A DNA stretch of 19,865 bases, taken from positions 1 to 19,865 of the forward strand of contig DBYJ01000034.1 in assembly GCA_002309805.1 (NCBI GenBank). Direction: 5' to 3'. Origin of the DNA: Bacteroidales bacterium UBA1189 (GTDB taxonomy: Bacteria; Bacteroidota; Bacteroidia; Bacteroidales; Bacteroidaceae). Positions 13,895 to 19,865 of this stretch are shown here, in pieces. Numbering within the stretch: position 1 is the stretch's first letter; each line of letters opens with the position of its first letter. The notes under the pieces were generated by a model. The model was not told the DNA's origin, searched no databases, and worked only from the letters and a program-made list of their open reading frames with translations. Made by a program: the position numbers and the translations under genes.

Positions 13895-16057
13895 ATGAAA
13901 GTCTATAAGACCAATGAGATTTCGAACCTTGCAATCGTTGGAGGTTCGGGTTCAGGTAAGACCACTCTTACTGAGGCCATGCTTTTAGAGGGCGGCGTTA
14001 TTCGCCGCCGTGGTTCCGTAAACGCTAAGAATACCGTCAGCGACTGCTACCCTGTGGAGCAGGAGTACGGCTATTCCGTCTTCTCCACCGTCTTCGCTGT
14101 CGAGCGTGGCGCACATAAGCTCAACATGTTCGACTGCCCGGGTTCGGGTGACTTCAGCGGAGGCTCTGTCACAGCCCTCAACATTTGCGACATTGCCATG
14201 CTCGTCGTCAACGGAGCATACGGCGTTGAGGTCGGCACGCAGAATAACTTCCGTCAGGCCGACAAACTTCACAAGCCCATCGTTTTTGTCGTCAACAATA
14301 TCGATAGCGACAAGTGCGACTACGACAAGGTGGTGGAAGACCTGAAGCGCGACTTCGGCGGCAAGGTTATCCCCGCACAGTTCCCCGCATCCTGCGGCCC
14401 TGACTTCAACAGCGTCATCGATGTGCTGACTATGAAGCAGTACACCTATGGTGCTGATGGTACTCCCGCTACCGTCAGCGACATCCCTGCTGCCCTTGCC
14501 GGCAAGGCTCAGGACATGCACGATGCTCTCGTCGAGGCTGCTGCTAGTGGCGACGAGGCTTTGATGGAAAAATTCTTTGAGACGATGGAGCTCTCTGAAG
14601 AGGAGATGGTTGAAGGTATTAAGAAGGGACTCTCCCAGCATGGCATCTATCCTATCCTCTGCAGCTCGGCTTCCAAGAACGTTGGCGTGGCTCGCATCCT
14701 CGACTTTGTTGCAGGTGTGGCTCCTACCGTTGATGAATTCCCTGGCACTCCCAACACCAAGGGAGAAGAAGTCAAGTGTGATGCCGCAGCTCCCACCTCC
14801 CTGTTCTTCTTCAAGACGGAGATGGAGCAGCACATCGGCGAAGTCTGCTACTTCAAAGTAATGAGTGGCACCGTTAAGACGGGCGACGACCTGAACAACG
14901 CTTCACGTGGTTCGAAGGAACGTATTGCCCAGCTCTTTACTCCGGGACGTGGCAACTATCGTCAGCTGGTTGACGAACTGCAGGCCGGCGATATCGGTTG
15001 CACCGTCAAGCTGAAAGACGTCAAGACAGGCAACACCCTTAACAGCAAGGATGCCGACAACCTGTTCGACTTCATTGTCTATCCCAACTACAAGTATTCC
15101 CGTGCCATCCGTCCCGAGAACGAGGCCGATACCGAAAAGATGATGACAGCCTGCAACCGTCTGCACGAGCAGGATCCGACGTGGGTAATCGAGCAATCGA
15201 AGGAACTCCGTCAGATTATTATCCACGGACAGGGTGAGTTCCACCTCCGCACGCTGAAGTGGCTGCTTGAGAACAACGACAAGCTCCACATCATCTACGA
15301 CGAGCCCCGCGTTCCTTATCGTGAGACCATTACCAAGGCTGCCCGTGCCGACTATCGTCACAAGAAGCAGTCTGGTGGTGCAGGTCAGTTCGGTGAAGTT
15401 CACCTTATCGTTGAGCCTTACGTCGAAGGCAAGCCTATGCCTGAGGTCTATAAGTTCGGCGGACAGGAATACAAGATGTCCATCAAGGGACAGGATGAGT
15501 ATCCACTGGAGTGGGGTGGCAAACTGGTGTTTGTCAACTCCGTTGTTGGTGGTGCCATCGACGCTCGCTTCATGCCTGCTATCCTTAAGGGTATCATGCA
15601 GCGCATGGAACAGGGTCCCCTCACCGGTTCGTATGCTCGCGACGTCCGCGTCATTGTTTACGACGGAAAGATGCACCCCGTTGACTCCAATGAAATCTCC
15701 TTCATGCTTGCTGGACGTAACGCTTTCTCCGAGGCTTTCCGCAACGCAGGTCCGAAGGTTCTGGAGCCTATCTACGATGTGGAGGTTCTCGTTCCTGCCG
15801 AATTCATGGGTGATGTCATGAGTGACCTTCAGGGCCGTCGTGGCATGATTATGGGTATGGGTAGCGATGGTGCTTTCCAGAAACTCAACGCCAAGGTGCC
15901 CCTCAAGGAGATGTCTAACTACAGCACCTCGCTGAGCTCCCTTACCGGCGGTAGTGGCACATTCAACATGTCCTTCGCCAGCTACGAGCTCGTTCCGACA
16001 GATGTTCAGGACAAGCTTATCAAGGAGTTCCAAGAGAAGCAAAAGGACGAGGATTAA
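13895..16057 (+). CDS. Elongation factor G paralog (EF-G2 type) with altered GTPase motifs
   Basis: This 720-residue protein has the EF-G architecture: G domain (about residues 8-270), domain II, domain III, domain IV starting near KQSGGAGQFGEVHL, and domain V. The P-loop is intact in pattern (G16-GSGS-G21-K22-T23). Other GTPase motifs deviate from canonical EF-G. The switch I core EQERGITI is EQEYGYSV (55-62). The G3 motif DTPGH is DCPGS, with Ser84 in place of the catalytic His. NKxD is NNID (134-137). A Bacteroides EF-G paralog (EF-G2) that promotes translocation without GTP hydrolysis and helps survival in carbon starvation has been described. This gene fits that type, and is not the housekeeping fusA, which normally sits with ribosomal genes. 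It is monocistronic, with its own promoter and a strong terminator. Confidence 0.88.
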   Translation: MKVYKTNEISNLAIVGGSGSGKTTLTEAMLLEGGVIRRRGSVNAKNTVSDCYPVEQEYGYSVFSTVFAVERGAHKLNMFDCPGSGDFSGGSVTALNICDIAMLVVNGAYGVEVGTQNNFRQADKLHKPIVFVVNNIDSDKCDYDKVVEDLKRDFGGKVIPAQFPASCGPDFNSVIDVLTMKQYTYGADGTPATVSDIPAALAGKAQDMHDALVEAAASGDEALMEKFFETMELSEEEMVEGIKKGLSQHGIYPILCSSASKNVGVARILDFVAGVAPTVDEFPGTPNTKGEEVKCDAAAPTSLFFFKTEMEQHIGEVCYFKVMSGTVKTGDDLNNASRGSKERIAQLFTPGRGNYRQLVDELQAGDIGCTVKLKDVKTGNTLNSKDADNLFDFIVYPNYKYSRAIRPENEADTEKMMTACNRLHEQDPTWVIEQSKELRQIIIHGQGEFHLRTLKWLLENNDKLHIIYDEPRVPYRETITKAARADYRHKKQSGGAGQFGEVHLIVEPYVEGKPMPEVYKFGGQEYKMSIKGQDEYPLEWGGKLVFVNSVVGGAIDARFMPAILKGIMQRMEQGPLTGSYARDVRVIVYDGKMHPVDSNEISFMLAGRNAFSEAFRNAGPKVLEPIYDVEVLVPAEFMGDVMSDLQGRRGMIMGMGSDGAFQKLNAKVPLKEMSNYSTSLSSLTGGSGTFNMSFASYELVPTDVQDKLIKEFQEKQKDED

Positions 16058-16089
16058 TCTTCCTTCCTACAGACAGATTTACAAATTCA

Positions 16090-16121
16090 CAAGGCCCGCC
16101 AAAAAGCGGGCCTTGTTTTTT
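16090..16121 (+). terminator. Rho-independent terminator of the EF-G-like gene
   Basis: A perfect 10-bp stem (16090-16099 with 16106-16115, CAAGGCCCGC/GCGGGCCTTG) with loop CAAAAA is followed by six T residues. It starts 32 bases after the stop codon. On the minus strand it lies beyond the end of the DUF5686-like gene and could act on that transcript too, though without a comparable T tract. Confidence 0.9.
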
Positions 16122-16165
16122 CATCGGGTTATAGTCTGTTGGTAGAGCGTCCTTTTTATAGCTGC

Positions 16166-18601
16166 TCAGAAACGGAGCTTGAGCTTAAGTTGGAAGCCAT
16201 CAGAATCAGAGTGGAAGGCCTCGCGATGGGTGAGGCGGTAGATGTAGTCGACTTCAAGCACATCGAAGATGTTGCTGACGCCAACAATCAGCCTGACGTA
16301 GGGGATGGGCTGCCAAGCTGCTTTTCCAGACTGTCCGCCTGAAGGTTGAGGCGTTGATGGCAGCAAGGCGTCGGAGAGCCAAAGGGTGCGGGCACCAAAG
16401 ACTTCGCGTAAGCCGAGATTGCGGATGAAGGGGATGTGGTTGAATATGATGCCCTTCGTGCGGCACTTGATGCTCCAAGAGATGTAACGATCTGTAGCCA
16501 TTTCCATCGGGTCGATGTCCGTGAAAAGGCCGTTAGGCCCAATGGTATTAGGCGTGGTGGGCGGAACAAGACGTAGCGGAACGGGGACATCAGGCGTCCA
16601 TAGACGTCCGGCACGCACGCTGTTGTCCATAAAGCCATAACCATGGAAACGGACGCGCTGCTGATAGGTGAAAAGAGTGCGCTGGTAGTTGTAGGCTGAG
16701 CCGAGAATGCCTTTACGGGCCATCGTGTGGCTGAGGGTAAAGACGGGCGTTTCCTTGTTGACAATTAGTCTGTCGTCAACCTCAAGCTTATAGACTTCGC
16801 CTGGAGCATAGCGCAGGTTCAGTTCCAGTTCCGACTGGCTGAATCCGCCTACGGGGAAGAACTCCGGCTGGAAAGTCGAGGCAGGGTCGCTAAGTGTGCG
16901 ATGCCGGACGACAGCTTCCCATGTGAGGCCAAAGCGGTACTCGTTGGCATAGGCAAGTTCCTGCCGGCGCTGGAAGGCATAGGGATAGTAATAGGGGTGA
17001 TTGATGCTGCTGACAAGGTCGTCCCAGCCGTTTGAAGGTTGTCGGTTTCCAAGGGGCAGGATGTCGTAATCGCTATGCAGTCGGATATAGTTGCGGGGAT
17101 GTGCGGAGAAGTACTTTTCTTTCTTATTGAACGAGTATTCGAGTTCAGCCATATACTTCCAGCGATGGTCGCGAGTGCCCCAGGCCACATAGCCGCGCAT
17201 CATCAGTTGTGGATGGAGATAGGCGCTGGTGACGACGCCGGGACGAATGCGCACGCCCTCTACGTTGTTCCAACTGAGGAGTGAGCCCACAGGGCCGTAC
17301 CAGAAGTTCGGTTTTAGCGGGTCGGAGGGGAAGTAATGGGTGTAGGCCATGCCTGCAGCTCCCTCGAACAAACGATAGCCTGGGCGCTTCCGGAGTTCAT
17401 CTATCAGCCCTTTGGTAAGGCGATAGGGGCGGCTGGGGGGGAGGTCGGCATAGGAGTTGGATGTAGTGCGATTAGTGTTGAGTGAATAGTCGTTGGAAGA
17501 CGGCTCGATATCCGCTTGTTGGCCTTTATACTCCCTATAGCTGACGTCGCGGCGCAGGGCGGCTCCTCCGAGGCGTTCCAAACCCAGCACGTTGGCAACG
17601 AAGCGGCACATCATCGTTTCGTGGGCAAGATCGATGCGTCCCTCGGCACTACGGTTGAAGCTCTGTATCAGGGTGACGCCTTTGACAAAGTTCAGTTTCA
17701 TTCGCGAAGGGGTGGACATGCTGATATGACGGATAAAGTGCTCATTAGGATCCACGAAGATGTGTCCGACGAAGGAGAACGAACGTCCGTCCCTTGGGGC
17801 AAAGACGATGTCGAGGCAAGGCTGTCCGCTGATAGATACGGTATCATTCAAGGCAAAGCGGTAGAAGAGCGTGCCGAAATGAGAGATGGGGGAGGGGAAA
17901 CGTTCTCCGATAATGCAGATGTCGCCCGAGAAGATATCCGTGTTGCCGATATAGTGGTTCAGGGGGCCTTCAATCTCCTCCTCCGAGAGAAAGTCATCGA
18001 TGCCCGTGCGGCGTGTGAAGGCTGTCATGCCATCTGCGCCTCGGGCAGCATGTTGCACACTCAGAGCCGTTTCCAGTAGCGTCAGAGCCGTTTCGCCGCT
18101 TCGGTTGTCCAGTTCGTAAATGGCTGTGGGGCGTATGGAGTTTCCGAGGCTGTCAAACAGTTCGGTATATGTCTTTTCGTGACACGAGACATAGACGACT
18201 CCGTCGTCGTCCGTCATCAGGGCGTCGTAGCTCAGGTATTTGTTGAAGATGTCGGGGTGATGCCTGATTTCGTATTTCAGAATGCCCTTGCTGGGTTCAG
18301 CAAGAGCCACGCTGGTTACGTCGCGCCGTTCGCGCGAGAGGGTGCCGTTGGTAGCGGGGCGATAGTCGTCGATGTGGCTGACTATCTCGTTGATGATGGC
18401 AAAGGCGGGATTGTCCTTGAGGCTACGCCGCGTCTTGAGTATACGCCCATTGATAACCACCTCGCCCAGCTCACCTGCACTTATCAGCAGGTCGTCATCA
18501 GTTATGAGGCTGTCGGCTGCTTCCTGTGCAGGAAGCAACGGCGCGACTGCCAGCAAGGCAATCACAGCTAGAATCATTCGTATGCGGGAAGAATAATTCA
18601 C
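16166..18601 (-). CDS. DUF5686-like outer-membrane beta-barrel protein
   Basis: This 811-residue protein has an N-terminal signal peptide (hydrophobic MILAVIALLAVAPLLPAQ, with cleavage near residue 25) and ends in LKLKLRF. The C-terminal alternating pattern with final Phe is the outer-membrane beta-barrel insertion signal. The middle and C-terminal parts show the organisation of DUF5686 proteins: a DNPAFAIINEIVSHID segment near the N-terminus, a long soluble region, then a barrel with NFWYGPVGSLLSWNNVEGVRIRPG and later strands rich in Tyr, Trp and Arg. Many relatives carry a carboxypeptidase-regulatory-like domain before the DNPA segment. Here only a short GELGEVVINGR linker precedes it. The molecular role is unknown. 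It is divergent from the GH16 gene, with 161 bases between the start codons. Confidence 0.78.
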   Translation of the reverse strand: MNYSSRIRMILAVIALLAVAPLLPAQEAADSLITDDDLLISAGELGEVVINGRILKTRRSLKDNPAFAIINEIVSHIDDYRPATNGTLSRERRDVTSVALAEPSKGILKYEIRHHPDIFNKYLSYDALMTDDDGVVYVSCHEKTYTELFDSLGNSIRPTAIYELDNRSGETALTLLETALSVQHAARGADGMTAFTRRTGIDDFLSEEEIEGPLNHYIGNTDIFSGDICIIGERFPSPISHFGTLFYRFALNDTVSISGQPCLDIVFAPRDGRSFSFVGHIFVDPNEHFIRHISMSTPSRMKLNFVKGVTLIQSFNRSAEGRIDLAHETMMCRFVANVLGLERLGGAALRRDVSYREYKGQQADIEPSSNDYSLNTNRTTSNSYADLPPSRPYRLTKGLIDELRKRPGYRLFEGAAGMAYTHYFPSDPLKPNFWYGPVGSLLSWNNVEGVRIRPGVVTSAYLHPQLMMRGYVAWGTRDHRWKYMAELEYSFNKKEKYFSAHPRNYIRLHSDYDILPLGNRQPSNGWDDLVSSINHPYYYPYAFQRRQELAYANEYRFGLTWEAVVRHRTLSDPASTFQPEFFPVGGFSQSELELNLRYAPGEVYKLEVDDRLIVNKETPVFTLSHTMARKGILGSAYNYQRTLFTYQQRVRFHGYGFMDNSVRAGRLWTPDVPVPLRLVPPTTPNTIGPNGLFTDIDPMEMATDRYISWSIKCRTKGIIFNHIPFIRNLGLREVFGARTLWLSDALLPSTPQPSGGQSGKAAWQPIPYVRLIVGVSNIFDVLEVDYIYRLTHREAFHSDSDGFQLKLKLRF

Positions 18602-18661
18602 TCTGACTTTTTCTACTATCTTTTCTGGGCGCGAAATGCTACCTTATTTAATAAAGCGCCG

Positions 18662-18669
18662 CGAAGGTA
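18662..18669 (-). promoter_or_regulatory. Possible -7 box for the DUF5686-like gene
   Basis: TACCTTCG, read on the minus strand, has one mismatch to TAnnTTTG and lies 60 bases before the start codon. I find no convincing TTTG at the expected distance upstream, so this is a weak call. Confidence 0.35.
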
Positions 18670-18711
18670 ATCAAAAAAGCGTCACGTCAGTCATAAAAAT
18701 TCAAAAAAAGG

Positions 18712-18741
18712 GTTGTTTAATGGAAATATGTCTTATTTTTG
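18712..18741 (+). promoter_or_regulatory. Promoter of the GH16 lipoprotein gene
   Basis: TATTTTTG at 18734-18741 matches the TAnnTTTG -7 consensus exactly. GTTG (18712-18715) is a one-mismatch -33 box with a slightly short 18-base spacer. Its position rules out an upstream TTG at 18739 as the start of the GH16 gene, because that codon lies inside the -7 box. Confidence 0.55.
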
Positions 18742-18762
18742 CAGCGAAAAAGGATAATACTT

Positions 18763-19608
18763 ATGAAAATTGTTATGAAAAAATCAAAAAGAACAACTTC
18801 GTTCGGAGTCTTTACGCTCCTGCTGTTGCTCCTTTTTGCTACCTCGTGTGGAGGGGCGCAGAAGAACAAGGTTGTATGTCCCCTCGACGGGTACACGCTA
18901 GTTTGGCAGGACGAGTTTGAGAAGGACGGCATCCTGGGGGGTGACTGGACGTACCAGACGGCTCGCGCTGGATGGGTGAACCACGAACTGCAGACCTACG
19001 TCCGCGAGACGTCGCCAGAAGGCGTCCGTGTGGCTGAGTGTTCAGAGGGAACGCTCAAAATCAACTGCTTCAAAGAAGGCGACAAAGTCTATTCAGGGCG
19101 CGTGTATGCCTGCAGGAATCAGGGCTGGAAGTATGGCTACGTGGAGGCTCGCATCAAACTGCCCAAGGGAAAAGGCACATGGCCTGCCTTCTGGATGATG
19201 CCTGTGAAATTCGGACGTTGGCCCGACGACGGCGAGATTGACATCATGGAGGAAGTGGGCTATCACCCCGATTTCACCTCCTCGTCCATCCATTGCAAGA
19301 AGTACTACCACGTCATCGGCACGCAGAAGACGAAAGAGCGCTACTGCGAGGGTGCCGAGGGGGATTTCCATGTCTATGCCCTCGAGTGGACAGCCGACTA
19401 CATCCGCACGTATGTTGATGGAGAGGAGCTGTTCTACTTCGAGAATGACGGCAATGGCGACAAGCAGACTTGGCCATTCAATACGCCGTTCTACGTCATC
19501 CTCAATCTTGCCTGGGGCGGCGACTGGGGCGGCTCGCAGGGCGTCGACGAGAGTGTCCTTCCTATTACTATGGAAGTGGATTACGTCCGCGTCTTTCAGA
19601 AACTCTGA
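18763..19608 (+). CDS. GH16 family beta-glucanase (laminarinase-like) lipoprotein
   Basis: This 281-residue lipoprotein hydrolase probably cleaves beta-1,3 or mixed beta-1,3/1,4-glucans. The signal peptide is followed by a lipobox with Cys29 (FATSC). One GH16 domain then fills the rest: YTLVWQDEFEKDG at its start, GYVEARIKLPKGKGTWPAFWM in the middle, and the catalytic motif EIDIME with nucleophile Glu158, Asp160 and acid/base Glu163. AWGGDWGG and VDYVRVFQ close the fold, as is typical for laminarinases. I take the ATG at 18763; a second ATG at 18775 (MKKSKRTT) is an equally good lipoprotein start. No SusC/SusD pair or other glycoside hydrolase is near, so a polysaccharide utilisation locus is not shown in this window. 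Confidence 0.92.
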   Translation: MKIVMKKSKRTTSFGVFTLLLLLLFATSCGGAQKNKVVCPLDGYTLVWQDEFEKDGILGGDWTYQTARAGWVNHELQTYVRETSPEGVRVAECSEGTLKINCFKEGDKVYSGRVYACRNQGWKYGYVEARIKLPKGKGTWPAFWMMPVKFGRWPDDGEIDIMEEVGYHPDFTSSSIHCKKYYHVIGTQKTKERYCEGAEGDFHVYALEWTADYIRTYVDGEELFYFENDGNGDKQTWPFNTPFYVILNLAWGGDWGGSQGVDESVLPITMEVDYVRVFQKL

Positions 19609-19631
19609 AGCCAACTGATGAGGTAGGAGTC

Positions 19632-19679
19632 AGGTAAGTGTCAGGTAAGTGTTTGGTAAGTGTTCAACAAACACTTACC
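19632..19679. repeat. GGTAAGTGT repeats forming a hairpin after the GH16 gene
   Basis: GGTAAGTG occurs as direct copies beginning at 19633, 19644 and 19655, spaced 11 bases apart. The third copy (GGTAAGTGTT, 19655-19664) pairs perfectly with AACACTTACC at 19670-19679 across a five-base loop. Another GGTAAGTGTT lies near 19720. There is no T tract directly after the stem. It may act as a 3' end structure for the GH16 transcript. The remaining bases to 19865 show no supportable gene; a 7-bp-arm palindrome (TAGAGTT-A-AACTCTA) lies at 19795-19809. Confidence 0.7.
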
Positions 19680-19865
19680 TTGTCTAATGAGTTATTTGAC
19701 AACCCGTTGGGCGGAAAAGGGTAAGTGTTGGCATTTTTTGCGAAAAAACATATTCTTTTTTCTTCCCCACAAAAAAGATGTTTTTCTGTATCTATAGAGT
19801 TAAACTCTAAACCCGTAGCGTTTGACGTTAAATTTTTAGCGCATTCTATGTTTAAATCCAAGAAA

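Noticed and set aside
16128..16154. GGTTATAGTCTGTTGGTAGAGC resembles the 5' half of a tRNA (D-arm).
   Set aside because: No matching acceptor stem, anticodon arm or T-arm follows; the sequence runs straight into the 3' end of the DUF5686-like gene. At most a tRNA remnant, more likely chance.
18739..18762. TTG start that would extend the GH16 protein.
   Set aside because: The codon overlaps the -7 box of the gene's own promoter, and the ATG at 18763 gives a normal lipoprotein signal.

Overview
The window looks like chromosomal DNA from a member of the Bacteroidales, probably Prevotellaceae or a close relative. The evidence is Bacteroidota-type promoters (TTTG about 20 bp upstream of TAnnTTTG), AT-rich leaders without Shine-Dalgarno sequences, a DUF4827-like lipoprotein gene beside glmM, an outer-membrane protein of the DUF5686 type, and an EF-G2-like factor. 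The genus cannot be fixed from the sequence alone. There is no integrase, transposase, CRISPR array, rRNA or complete tRNA.

Layout. (1) Positions 1-8950 form an L-arabinose utilisation locus, nearly all on the minus strand. A four-gene operon runs leftwards: a lipoprotein aldose 1-epimerase, a sodium:sugar symporter, L-ribulose-5-phosphate 4-epimerase (araD) and L-arabinose isomerase (araA). The kinase (araB type) lies further left behind its own consensus promoter. It is separated from the operon by a plus-strand gene for an unrecognised secreted protein and by a 372-bp inverted-repeat element. The start of an aldo/keto reductase-like gene is cut by the left edge. (2) Positions 9457-12454 form a plus-strand operon: DUF4827-like lipoprotein, glmM, ybaK-type deacylase and a DUF1232 membrane protein, with short gaps or overlaps. 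(3) hemW (minus) and an EF-G-like factor (plus) diverge from a shared 182-bp region. (4) A DUF5686-like outer-membrane protein (minus) and a GH16 laminarinase-like lipoprotein (plus) diverge at the right end.

How the genes work together. The mutarotase would supply the right sugar anomer in the periplasm and the symporter would import it. AraA, the kinase and AraD would then convert L-arabinose through L-ribulose and L-ribulose 5-phosphate to D-xylulose 5-phosphate. No AraR-type regulator gene is present in the window.

Points most worth following up are: a cysteine-rich segment present twice in the mutarotase, as an internal loop and as a C-terminal tail; the altered GTPase motifs of the EF-G paralog; the 372-bp hairpin-rich element with 57-bp arms, near an array of four 21-bp repeats with a counterpart at 9163-9246; a hemW promoter placed so close to the start codon that the mRNA should be almost leaderless; and in-frame low-complexity insertions in hemW.
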